Shown here piece after piece: positions 1-8,366 of a DNA stretch of 13,815 bases (position 1 is the stretch's first letter; each line of letters opens with the position of its first letter). The position numbers were made by a program, and so were the translations under genes. Origin of the DNA: Steinernema hermaphroditum (taxonomy: Eukaryota > Nematoda > Chromadorea > Rhabditida > Steinernematidae); assembly GCA_030435675.1 (NCBI GenBank), contig JAUCMV010000054.1, positions 1-13,815 on the forward strand, written 5' to 3'. Below the pieces are notes generated by a model. It did no database searches and had not been told where the DNA came from. It saw nothing but the letters and a program-made list of their open reading frames with translations.

Positions 1-173
1 AAAACTTTCAATTCGAGACAGATAGGGCCTTGTTCATACAAAGAGTTCTGCATCTGACCCTCCTGCTCCAAAGTACCATAGCATTTTTATGATTGGATCT
101 TGTAGAACTGCACGAGCCTGATCGAACGCGCCTACTCTCGTTGGATTTACTGTGGACTATCTTAGTTTCCTGC

Positions 174-348
174 AAAACTTTCAATTCGAGACAGATAGGG
201 CCCTTGCTCACACCAAGAGTTCTGCATCTGACCCTCCTGCTCCAAAGTACCATAGCATTTTTATGATTGGATCTTGTAGAACTGCACGAGCCTGATCGAA
301 CGCGCCTATTCTCGTTGGGATTTACTGTGGACTATCTTAGTTTCCTGC
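174..348 (+). repeat. Monomer 2: A/B mosaic, 175 bp
   Basis: Window 1 reads GATAGGGCCC (class A left end with class B three Cs), then class B GCTCACACCAAG, then class A GAGTTC. Window 2 is TATTCTCG with GGGATTTA. At least two exchanges between classes within 27 bp are needed to explain it. It is the longest unit apart from monomer 5. Confidence 0.75.
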
Positions 349-358
349 AAAACTTTCA

Positions 359-375
359 ATTCGAGACAGCAGGGC
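359..375 (+). other. CENP-B-box-like 17-mer, example in monomer 3
   Basis: The motif ATTCGAGACAGCAGGGC fits the established CENP-B box NTTCGNNNNANNCGGGN at TTCG, the central A and GGG. Only the C of CGGG is replaced by A, giving 8 of 9 fixed positions. It lies at unit positions 11-27. By my reading it is present in 49 of 80 units: all with GCAGGG or GCAGGGG. With equal base frequencies I estimate about 0.04 such matches by chance in both strands of one unit, so the match is suggestive but not proof. CENP-B recognition is known from mammals; related pogo-type proteins occur elsewhere. Binding here is inference. Confidence 0.5.
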
Positions 376-382
376 CCTTGCT
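368..382 (+). repeat. Dyad AGCAGGGCCCTTGCT in window 1 (class B)
   Basis: AGCA pairs with TGCT and GGG with CCC, with one unpaired T: a near-perfect 15-nt inverted repeat with a GGGCCC centre. The two-C version AGCAGGGCCTTGCT is a 14-mer with a single G.T mismatch. It overlaps the right end of the CENP-B-box-like motif. Confidence 0.7.
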
Positions 383-395
383 CACACCAAGAGCT
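369..395 (+). repeat. Variable window 1, example in monomer 3
   Basis: Unit positions 21 to 46/47. Recurrent alternatives are GCA, GATA, rare CATA and GCATA; GGG or GGGG; CC or CCC; GCTC or GTTC; CAC or CAT; ACCAAG, ACAAAG or ACCAAAG; and GAGCTC or GAGTTC. These alternatives combine in many ways. The three recurrent base substitutions here are all C/T on the plus strand. The longest homopolymers of the unit lie outside this window. Confidence 0.85.
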
Positions 396-397
396 CT
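390..397 (+). repeat. Palindrome AGAGCTCT at the end of window 1
   Basis: A perfect 8-bp palindrome containing a SacI site in class B and intermediate units. In class A it becomes AGAGTTCT and symmetry is lost. The single variable base is at the palindrome centre. Confidence 0.7.
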
Positions 398-482
398 GCA
401 TCTGACCCTCCTGCTCCAAAGTACCATAGCATTTTTATGATTGGATCTTGTAGAACTGCACGAGCCTGATCGAACGCGCCTA
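395..482 (+). repeat. Invariant monomer core (88 bp), example in monomer 3
   Basis: It runs from TCTGCATCTGACC to GAACGCGCCTA (unit positions 47-134). Reading all copies, I find only two departures: the 68-bp duplication in monomer 5 and a single missing T in monomer 55. It holds the run of five Ts, the single RsaI site and five of the six CpGs (CACGAG, ATCGAA, two in ACGCGC) apart from those at TTCGAG and at window 2. Such uniformity over about 80 copies shows recent spread, strong homogenisation or constraint; the sequence alone does not say which. Confidence 0.85.
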
Positions 483-497
483 TTCCCGTTGGGATTA
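483..497 (+). repeat. Variable window 2, example in monomer 3
   Basis: Unit positions 135-149. The main form is TATTCCCGTTGGGATTA. Others are TACTCTCG or TATTCTCG with GGATTTA, GGGATTA, GGGATTTA or GGATTA, and a few TACTCCCG (monomers 14, 17, 40). Private forms are TAATCTCG (41), TATTCCTCG (60) and TACTCG (78). It is separated from window 1 by the 88-bp invariant core. Confidence 0.85.
484..494 (+). repeat. Dyad TCCCgttGGGA filling window 2
   Basis: Four perfect pairs flank a GTT loop in type P. The CTCG alleles keep the outer pairs but turn one C-G pair into T.G. The Q type also drops one G. Window 2 is therefore almost exactly this dyad. Confidence 0.65.
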
Positions 498-541
498 CTG
501 TGGACTATCTTAGTTTCCTGCAAAACTTTCAATTCGAGACA
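498..541 (+). repeat. Invariant boundary block (44 bp) across a unit junction
   Basis: It runs from CTGTGGACTATC through CTGCAAAAC to TTCGAGACA (unit positions 150-173 joined to 1-20). I see no change in any junction of the window. It contains the AAAA tract and the left half (TTCG....A) of the CENP-B-box-like motif. With the core it makes 132 of 173 bases essentially fixed. Confidence 0.85.
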
Positions 542-694
542 GCAGGGCCCTTGCTCACACCAAGAGCTCTGCATCTGACCCTCCTGCTCCAAAGTACCAT
601 AGCATTTTTATGATTGGATCTTGTAGAACTGCACGAGCCTGATCGAACGCGCCTATTCCCGTTGGGATTACTGTGGACTATCTTAGTTTCCTGC

Positions 695-935
695 AAAACT
701 TTCAATTCGAGACAGCAGGGCCCTTGCTCACACCAAGAGCTCTGCATCTGACCCTCCTGCTCCAAAGTACCATAGCATTTTTATGATTGGATCTTGTAGA
801 ACAAGAGCTCTGCATCTGACCCTCCTGCTCCAAAGTACCATAGCATTTTTATGATTGGATCTTGTAGAACTGCACGAGCCTGATCGAACGCGCCTATTCT
901 CGTTGGGATTACTGTGGACTATCTTAGTTTCCTGC
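695..935 (+). repeat. Monomer 5: 241-bp unit with internal duplication
   Basis: It is a class B unit lengthened by exactly 68 bp, with TATTCTCG window 2. It is the only unit that departs from the 170-175 bp range. The neighbouring units are normal, so the event was not copied into adjacent monomers. Confidence 0.9.
735..870 (+). repeat. Direct 68-bp duplication inside monomer 5
   Basis: Copy one is 735-802 and copy two 803-870. Both run from AAGAGCTCTGCATC to CTTGTAGAAC and look identical. The junction reads GTAGAACAAGAGCTC. The base before each copy is C (734 and 802), so junction homology is at most one base. This is shorter than a monomer and out of register, unlike normal unequal crossover. 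Confidence 0.9.
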
Positions 936-1810
936 AAAACTTTCAATTCGAGACAGCAGGGCCCTTGCTCATACAAAGAGCTCTGCATCTGACCCTCCTG
1001 CTCCAAAGTACCATAGCATTTTTATGATTGGATCTTGTAGAACTGCACGAGCCTGATCGAACGCGCCTATTCTCGTTGGATTTACTGTGGACTATCTTAG
1101 TTTCCTGCAAAACTTTCAATTCGAGACAGCAGGGCCCTTGCTCATACCAAGAGCTCTGCATCTGACCCTCCTGCTCCAAAGTACCATAGCATTTTTATGA
1201 TTGGATCTTGTAGAACTGCACGAGCCTGATCGAACGCGCCTACTCTCGTTGGATTTACTGTGGACTATCTTAGTTTCCTGCAAAACTTTCAATTCGAGAC
1301 AGCAGGGCCTTGCTCATACCAAAGAGCTCTGCATCTGACCCTCCTGCTCCAAAGTACCATAGCATTTTTATGATTGGATCTTGTAGAACTGCACGAGCCT
1401 GATCGAACGCGCCTATTCCCGTTGGGATTACTGTGGACTATCTTAGTTTCCTGCAAAACTTTCAATTCGAGACAGCAGGGCCCTTGCTCATACAAAGAGC
1501 TCTGCATCTGACCCTCCTGCTCCAAAGTACCATAGCATTTTTATGATTGGATCTTGTAGAACTGCACGAGCCTGATCGAACGCGCCTATTCCCGTTGGGA
1601 TTACTGTGGACTATCTTAGTTTCCTGCAAAACTTTCAATTCGAGACAGCAGGGCCCTTGCTCATACCAAGAGCTCTGCATCTGACCCTCCTGCTCCAAAG
1701 TACCATAGCATTTTTATGATTGGATCTTGTAGAACTGCACGAGCCTGATCGAACGCGCCTATTCCCGTTGGGATTACTGTGGACTATCTTAGTTTCCTGC
1801 AAAACTTTCA

Positions 1811-1828
1811 ATTCGAGACAGATAGGGC
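1811..1828 (+). other. Disrupted CENP-B-box-like site in class A
   Basis: In class A the same place reads ATTCGAGACAGATAGGGC. One extra base pushes GGG one position to the right and leaves TAGG where CGGG is expected, so the spacing of the box is lost while TTCG and the central A remain. This applies to all 27 GATAGGG units. Monomers 19 and 44 (CATAGGG), 28 (GCATAGGG) and 76 (GCATGTG) break it in other ways, giving 31 units without the site. Confidence 0.5.
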
Positions 1829-1829
1829 C

Positions 1830-1841
1830 TTGTTCATACAA
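1830..1841 (+). repeat. Class A dyad TTGTtcatACAA
   Basis: Four perfect pairs around a TCAT loop, present in class A where the class B palindromes are missing. So window 1 keeps a short dyad in both classes, but a different one. Confidence 0.5.
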
Positions 1842-1973
1842 AGAGTTCTGCATCTGACCCTCCTGCTCCAAAGTACCATAGCATTTTTATGATTGGATCT
1901 TGTAGAACTGCACGAGCCTGATCGAACGCGCCTATTCCCGTTGGGATTACTGTGGACTATCTTAGTTTCCTGC

Positions 1974-2145
1974 AAAACTTTCAATTCGAGACAGCAGGGC
2001 CTTGCTCATACCAAGAGCTCTGCATCTGACCCTCCTGCTCCAAAGTACCATAGCATTTTTATGATTGGATCTTGTAGAACTGCACGAGCCTGATCGAACG
2101 CGCCTATTCCCGTTGGGATTACTGTGGACTATCTTAGTTTCCTGC
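1974..2145 (+). repeat. Reference intermediate monomer (172 bp)
   Basis: Left part is as class B (GCAGGG) but with only two Cs after the Gs. The middle is CTCATACC, combining the class B GCTC with the class A CATAC, and it ends AAGAGCTC. Window-1 copies of this type occur at monomers 12, 13, 20 and 29, all within 1974-5083. A related form with CACACC occurs at 21, 38, 68, 71 and 77. These look like recombinants of A and B rather than independently mutated copies. Confidence 0.75.
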
Positions 2146-3698
2146 AAAACTTTCAATTCGAGACAGCAGGGCCTTGCTCATACCAAGAGCTCTGCATCTG
2201 ACCCTCCTGCTCCAAAGTACCATAGCATTTTTATGATTGGATCTTGTAGAACTGCACGAGCCTGATCGAACGCGCCTACTCTCGTTGGATTTACTGTGGA
2301 CTATCTTAGTTTCCTGCAAAACTTTCAATTCGAGACAGCAGGGGCCTTGCTCATACCAAGAGCTCTGCATCTGACCCTCCTGCTCCAAAGTACCATAGCA
2401 TTTTTATGATTGGATCTTGTAGAACTGCACGAGCCTGATCGAACGCGCCTACTCCCGTTGGGATTACTGTGGACTATCTTAGTTTCCTGCAAAACTTTCA
2501 ATTCGAGACAGCAGGGCCTTGTTCATACAAAGAGCTCTGCATCTGACCCTCCTGCTCCAAAGTACCATAGCATTTTTATGATTGGATCTTGTAGAACTGC
2601 ACGAGCCTGATCGAACGCGCCTATTCCCGTTGGGATTACTGTGGACTATCTTAGTTTCCTGCAAAACTTTCAATTCGAGACAGCAGGGCCCTTGCTCACA
2701 CCAAGAGCTCTGCATCTGACCCTCCTGCTCCAAAGTACCATAGCATTTTTATGATTGGATCTTGTAGAACTGCACGAGCCTGATCGAACGCGCCTATTCC
2801 CGTTGGGATTACTGTGGACTATCTTAGTTTCCTGCAAAACTTTCAATTCGAGACAGCAGGGCCTTGTTCATACCAAAGAGTTCTGCATCTGACCCTCCTG
2901 CTCCAAAGTACCATAGCATTTTTATGATTGGATCTTGTAGAACTGCACGAGCCTGATCGAACGCGCCTACTCCCGTTGGGATTACTGTGGACTATCTTAG
3001 TTTCCTGCAAAACTTTCAATTCGAGACAGCAGGGCCCTTGCTCACACCAAGAGCTCTGCATCTGACCCTCCTGCTCCAAAGTACCATAGCATTTTTATGA
3101 TTGGATCTTGTAGAACTGCACGAGCCTGATCGAACGCGCCTATTCCCGTTGGGATTACTGTGGACTATCTTAGTTTCCTGCAAAACTTTCAATTCGAGAC
3201 ACATAGGGCCTTGTTCATACCAAAGAGTTCTGCATCTGACCCTCCTGCTCCAAAGTACCATAGCATTTTTATGATTGGATCTTGTAGAACTGCACGAGCC
3301 TGATCGAACGCGCCTATTCCCGTTGGGATTACTGTGGACTATCTTAGTTTCCTGCAAAACTTTCAATTCGAGACAGCAGGGCCTTGCTCATACCAAGAGC
3401 TCTGCATCTGACCCTCCTGCTCCAAAGTACCATAGCATTTTTATGATTGGATCTTGTAGAACTGCACGAGCCTGATCGAACGCGCCTACTCTCGTTGGAT
3501 TTACTGTGGACTATCTTAGTTTCCTGCAAAACTTTCAATTCGAGACAGCAGGGCCTTGCTCACACCAAGAGCTCTGCATCTGACCCTCCTGCTCCAAAGT
3601 ACCATAGCATTTTTATGATTGGATCTTGTAGAACTGCACGAGCCTGATCGAACGCGCCTACTCTCGTTGGATTACTGTGGACTATCTTAGTTTCCTGC

Positions 3699-3872
3699 AA
3701 AACTTTCAATTCGAGACAGATAGGGCCTTGTTCATACCAAAGAGTTCTGCATCTGACCCTCCTGCTCCAAAGTACCATAGCATTTTTATGATTGGATCTT
3801 GTAGAACTGCACGAGCCTGATCGAACGCGCCTATTCCCGTTGGGATTACTGTGGACTATCTTAGTTTCCTGC
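3699..3872 (+). repeat. 174-bp class A subtype (CATACCAAAGAG)
   Basis: This class A form has an additional C (ATACCAAAG). It is read identically at monomers 22, 35, 39, 43 and 50 (starts 3699, 5946, 6638, 7329, 8540), always with type P window 2. Because 174 is 58 codons, these units let minus-strand frames run through one unit. That explains several of the longer open frames (116-142 codons) in the array without any coding function. Confidence 0.85.
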
Positions 3873-4737
3873 AAAACTTTCAATTCGAGACAGCAGGGCC
3901 CTTGCTCACACCAAGAGCTCTGCATCTGACCCTCCTGCTCCAAAGTACCATAGCATTTTTATGATTGGATCTTGTAGAACTGCACGAGCCTGATCGAACG
4001 CGCCTACTCTCGTTGGGATTTCTGTGGACTATCTTAGTTTCCTGCAAAACTTTCAATTCGAGACAGCAGGGCCCTTGCTCACACAAAGAGCTCTGCATCT
4101 GACCCTCCTGCTCCAAAGTACCATAGCATTTTTATGATTGGATCTTGTAGAACTGCACGAGCCTGATCGAACGCGCCTACTCTCGTTGGGATTTACTGTG
4201 GACTATCTTAGTTTCCTGCAAAACTTTCAATTCGAGACAGATAGGGCCTTGTTCATACAAAGAGTTCTGCATCTGACCCTCCTGCTCCAAAGTACCATAG
4301 CATTTTTATGATTGGATCTTGTAGAACTGCACGAGCCTGATCGAACGCGCCTATTCCCGTTGGGATTACTGTGGACTATCTTAGTTTCCTGCAAAACTTT
4401 CAATTCGAGACAGCAGGGCCCTTGCTCATACAAAGAGCTCTGCATCTGACCCTCCTGCTCCAAAGTACCATAGCATTTTTATGATTGGATCTTGTAGAAC
4501 TGCACGAGCCTGATCGAACGCGCCTATTCCCGTTGGGATTACTGTGGACTATCTTAGTTTCCTGCAAAACTTTCAATTCGAGACAGCAGGGCCTTGCTCA
4601 CACAAAGAGCTCTGCATCTGACCCTCCTGCTCCAAAGTACCATAGCATTTTTATGATTGGATCTTGTAGAACTGCACGAGCCTGATCGAACGCGCCTATT
4701 CCCGTTGGGATTACTGTGGACTATCTTAGTTTCCTGC

Positions 4738-4911
4738 AAAACTTTCAATTCGAGACAGCATAGGGCCTTGCTTCACCAAAGAGTTCTGCATCTGACCCTC
4801 CTGCTCCAAAGTACCATAGCATTTTTATGATTGGATCTTGTAGAACTGCACGAGCCTGATCGAACGCGCCTACTCTCGTTGGATTTACTGTGGACTATCT
4901 TAGTTTCCTGC
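4738..4911 (+). repeat. Monomer 28: private window-1 variant
   Basis: Window 1 reads GCATAGGGCC then TTGCTTCACCAAAGAGTTC. GCATA combines the GCA and ATA alleles, and CTTCACC is found in no other unit. Window 2 is type Q. The unit is 174 bp. Confidence 0.75.
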
Positions 4912-5426
4912 AAAACTTTCAATTCGAGACAGCAGGGCCTTGCTCATACCAAGAGCTCTGCATCTGACCCTCCTGCTCCAAAGTACCATAGCATTTTTAT
5001 GATTGGATCTTGTAGAACTGCACGAGCCTGATCGAACGCGCCTACTCTCGTTGGGATTACTGTGGACTATCTTAGTTTCCTGCAAAACTTTCAATTCGAG
5101 ACAGCAGGGCCTTGCTCATACAAAGAGCTCTGCATCTGACCCTCCTGCTCCAAAGTACCATAGCATTTTTATGATTGGATCTTGTAGAACTGCACGAGCC
5201 TGATCGAACGCGCCTACTCTCGTTGGATTACTGTGGACTATCTTAGTTTCCTGCAAAACTTTCAATTCGAGACAGCAGGGCCTTGCTCACACAAAGAGCT
5301 CTGCATCTGACCCTCCTGCTCCAAAGTACCATAGCATTTTTATGATTGGATCTTGTAGAACTGCACGAGCCTGATCGAACGCGCCTACTCTCGTTGGGAT
5401 TACTGTGGACTATCTTAGTTTCCTGC

Positions 5427-7675
5427 AAAACTTTCAATTCGAGACAGATAGGGCCTTGTTCATACAAAGAGTTCTGCATCTGACCCTCCTGCTCCAAAGT
5501 ACCATAGCATTTTTATGATTGGATCTTGTAGAACTGCACGAGCCTGATCGAACGCGCCTATTCCCGTTGGGATTACTGTGGACTATCTTAGTTTCCTGCA
5601 AAACTTTCAATTCGAGACAGCAGGGCCCTTGCTCACACCAAGAGCTCTGCATCTGACCCTCCTGCTCCAAAGTACCATAGCATTTTTATGATTGGATCTT
5701 GTAGAACTGCACGAGCCTGATCGAACGCGCCTATTCCCGTTGGGATTACTGTGGACTATCTTAGTTTCCTGCAAAACTTTCAATTCGAGACAGCAGGGCC
5801 CTTGCTCACACCAAGAGCTCTGCATCTGACCCTCCTGCTCCAAAGTACCATAGCATTTTTATGATTGGATCTTGTAGAACTGCACGAGCCTGATCGAACG
5901 CGCCTATTCCCGTTGGGATTACTGTGGACTATCTTAGTTTCCTGCAAAACTTTCAATTCGAGACAGATAGGGCCTTGTTCATACCAAAGAGTTCTGCATC
6001 TGACCCTCCTGCTCCAAAGTACCATAGCATTTTTATGATTGGATCTTGTAGAACTGCACGAGCCTGATCGAACGCGCCTATTCCCGTTGGGATTACTGTG
6101 GACTATCTTAGTTTCCTGCAAAACTTTCAATTCGAGACAGCAGGGCCTTGCTCACACAAAGAGCTCTGCATCTGACCCTCCTGCTCCAAAGTACCATAGC
6201 ATTTTTATGATTGGATCTTGTAGAACTGCACGAGCCTGATCGAACGCGCCTATTCCCGTTGGGATTACTGTGGACTATCTTAGTTTCCTGCAAAACTTTC
6301 AATTCGAGACAGCAGGGCCCTTGCTCACACCAAGAGCTCTGCATCTGACCCTCCTGCTCCAAAGTACCATAGCATTTTTATGATTGGATCTTGTAGAACT
6401 GCACGAGCCTGATCGAACGCGCCTACTCTCGTTGGGATTTACTGTGGACTATCTTAGTTTCCTGCAAAACTTTCAATTCGAGACAGCAGGGCCTTGCTCA
6501 CACCAAGAGCTCTGCATCTGACCCTCCTGCTCCAAAGTACCATAGCATTTTTATGATTGGATCTTGTAGAACTGCACGAGCCTGATCGAACGCGCCTATT
6601 CCCGTTGGGATTACTGTGGACTATCTTAGTTTCCTGCAAAACTTTCAATTCGAGACAGATAGGGCCTTGTTCATACCAAAGAGTTCTGCATCTGACCCTC
6701 CTGCTCCAAAGTACCATAGCATTTTTATGATTGGATCTTGTAGAACTGCACGAGCCTGATCGAACGCGCCTATTCCCGTTGGGATTACTGTGGACTATCT
6801 TAGTTTCCTGCAAAACTTTCAATTCGAGACAGCAGGGCCTTGTTCATACAAAGAGTTCTGCATCTGACCCTCCTGCTCCAAAGTACCATAGCATTTTTAT
6901 GATTGGATCTTGTAGAACTGCACGAGCCTGATCGAACGCGCCTACTCCCGTTGGGATTACTGTGGACTATCTTAGTTTCCTGCAAAACTTTCAATTCGAG
7001 ACAGCAGGGCCCTTGCTCACACCAAGAGCTCTGCATCTGACCCTCCTGCTCCAAAGTACCATAGCATTTTTATGATTGGATCTTGTAGAACTGCACGAGC
7101 CTGATCGAACGCGCCTAATCTCGTTGGGATTACTGTGGACTATCTTAGTTTCCTGCAAAACTTTCAATTCGAGACAGCAGGGCCTTGTTCATACAAAGAG
7201 CTCTGCATCTGACCCTCCTGCTCCAAAGTACCATAGCATTTTTATGATTGGATCTTGTAGAACTGCACGAGCCTGATCGAACGCGCCTATTCCCGTTGGG
7301 ATTACTGTGGACTATCTTAGTTTCCTGCAAAACTTTCAATTCGAGACAGATAGGGCCTTGTTCATACCAAAGAGTTCTGCATCTGACCCTCCTGCTCCAA
7401 AGTACCATAGCATTTTTATGATTGGATCTTGTAGAACTGCACGAGCCTGATCGAACGCGCCTATTCCCGTTGGGATTACTGTGGACTATCTTAGTTTCCT
7501 GCAAAACTTTCAATTCGAGACACATAGGGCCTTGTTCATACAAAGAGTTCTGCATCTGACCCTCCTGCTCCAAAGTACCATAGCATTTTTATGATTGGAT
7601 CTTGTAGAACTGCACGAGCCTGATCGAACGCGCCTACTCTCGTTGGGATTACTGTGGACTATCTTAGTTTCCTGC
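5427..7675 (+). repeat. Array block II: monomers 32-44, mixed classes
   Basis: Unit starts: 5427, 5600, 5773, 5946, 6120, 6292, 6466, 6638, 6812, 6984, 7157, 7329, 7503. Class A is found at monomers 32, 35, 39 and 43. The last three are the identical 174-bp form with CATACCAAAGAG. Monomers 33 and 34 are identical adjacent class B units. Monomers 40 and 42 join the GCAGGG left part to the class A GTTCATAC right part. Monomer 41 has a private TAATCTCG in window 2. Monomer 44 repeats the rare GACACATAGGG seen at monomer 19, about 4.3 kb away. Confidence 0.8.
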
Positions 7676-7848
7676 AAAACTTTCAATTCGAGACAGCAGG
7701 GCCCTTGCTCACACCAAGAGCTCTGCATCTGACCCTCCTGCTCCAAAGTACCATAGCATTTTTATGATTGGATCTTGTAGAACTGCACGAGCCTGATCGA
7801 ACGCGCCTATTCCCGTTGGGATTACTGTGGACTATCTTAGTTTCCTGC

Positions 7849-8366
7849 AAAACTTTCAATTCGAGACAGATAGGGCCTTGTTCATACAAAGAGTTCTGCA
7901 TCTGACCCTCCTGCTCCAAAGTACCATAGCATTTTTATGATTGGATCTTGTAGAACTGCACGAGCCTGATCGAACGCGCCTATTCCCGTTGGGATTACTG
8001 TGGACTATCTTAGTTTCCTGCAAAACTTTCAATTCGAGACAGATAGGGCCTTGTTCATACAAAGAGTTCTGCATCTGACCCTCCTGCTCCAAAGTACCAT
8101 AGCATTTTTATGATTGGATCTTGTAGAACTGCACGAGCCTGATCGAACGCGCCTACTCTCGTTGGGATTACTGTGGACTATCTTAGTTTCCTGCAAAACT
8201 TTCAATTCGAGACAGCAGGGCCTTGCTCACACAAAGAGCTCTGCATCTGACCCTCCTGCTCCAAAGTACCATAGCATTTTTATGATTGGATCTTGTAGAA
8301 CTGCACGAGCCTGATCGAACGCGCCTATTCCCGTTGGGATTACTGTGGACTATCTTAGTTTCCTGC
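7849..8366 (+). repeat. Recurring A-A-B trimer (first of five)
   Basis: A class A unit with CCCG window 2 is followed by a class A unit with CTCG window 2 and then a GCAGGG-type unit. The same order occurs at 9406-9923, 10615-11135, 11309-11826 and 12345-12863. A sixth A-A pair (monomers 50-51) has CCCG in both. Start-to-start distances are 9, 7, 4 and 6 units, so this is not a regular higher-order repeat, but the order is unlikely if units were shuffled freely. Confidence 0.5.

Larger units (their letters stand above)
467..507 (-). promoter_or_regulatory. Weak Pol III-like A/B box pair, example in monomer 3
   Basis: On the minus strand TAGTCCACAGT (507 to 497) matches the A-box TRGYNNARNNG at 5 of 7 informative positions. 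GTTCGATCA (475 to 467) matches the B-box GWTCRANNC at 6 of 7. Their 5' ends are 32 bp apart, close to the tRNA and SINE range, and a TTTT on this strand follows at 352-349 near the end of the unit. Both matches are degenerate and could be chance. No transcript can be inferred from sequence alone. Confidence 0.15.
349..521 (+). repeat. Reference class B monomer (173 bp)
   Basis: This is the commonest exact sequence. By eye it is identical in monomers 3, 4, 16, 18, 33, 34, 45, 49, 52, 74, 75 and 79. Window 1 reads GCAGGGCCC then TTGCTCACACCAAGAGCTC; window 2 is TATTCCCGTTGGGATTA. It contains ApaI, SacI and RsaI sites once each. Three of the identical copies occur as adjacent pairs (3-4, 33-34, 74-75), the others are scattered over the whole window. 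That pattern indicates recent amplification or strong homogenisation. Confidence 0.9.
1801..1973 (+). repeat. Reference class A monomer (173 bp)
   Basis: Window 1 reads GATAGGGCC followed by TTGTTCATACAAAGAGTTC, and window 2 is type P. The same exact sequence is read at monomers 11, 25, 32, 46, 51, 53, 69 and 72. It has the same length as class B because gains and losses cancel: one extra base in GATA against GCA, one C fewer after GGG, AAA against AA, and one C fewer in ATAC. It lacks the ApaI and SacI sites and the CENP-B-box-like spacing of class B. Confidence 0.88.
1..5426 (+). repeat. Array block I: monomers 1-31, mostly GCAGGG-type
   Basis: Unit starts: 1, 174, 349, 522, 695, 936, 1109, 1282, 1455, 1628, 1801, 1974, 2146, 2318, 2491, 2663, 2836, 3009, 3182, 3356, 3528, 3699, 3873, 4046, 4220, 4393, 4566, 4738, 4912, 5084, 5255. 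Class A (GATAGGG with GTTCATAC) occurs only at monomers 1, 11, 22 and 25. Monomers 2, 19 and 28 are unusual relatives. Characteristic of this block are CATACCAAGAGCTC units (7, 10, 12, 13, 14, 20, 29) and window-2 type Q (1, 7, 13, 20, 28). Monomer 19 carries GACACATAGGG. Monomer 23 ends window 2 with GGGATTTCTG. Monomer 5 is 241 bp. The block limit is my choice, based on variant composition. Confidence 0.85.

Noticed and set aside
359..375. Naming the array as alpha satellite
   Set aside because: Unit length and the CENP-B-like motif are similar, but the rest of the monomer does not resemble alphoid sequence as I know it, and GC is higher. The resemblance is in organisation only.
349..521. 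Monomer arising from an ancient half-unit duplication
   Set aside because: Only short similarities are visible between halves (for example TCCTGC twice and GAGCTCTGCA against GAACTGCA). They are too short to support an internal duplication.
1801..1973. Inverted pair AGTTCT and AGAACT within class A as a stem
   Set aside because: Six bases about 60 bp apart in one class only; expected by chance and absent from class B.
1893..2093. Plus-strand 66-codon open frames beginning MDLVELHEPDRTRL, recurring in many units
   Set aside because: Repeat-derived and overlapping the minus-strand frames. Indels in the variable windows open and close them, which would not be tolerated in a coding sequence.
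7145..7573. Minus-strand open frames of 64-142 codons in most units, starting MEQEGQMQ or MKVLQET
   Set aside because: They are the same satellite read in shifting frames. A 173-bp unit changes frame each time and meets stops. The longer ones appear only where 174-bp units happen to keep frame. There is no domain, no codon-position bias in the variation and no ribosome or splice context.
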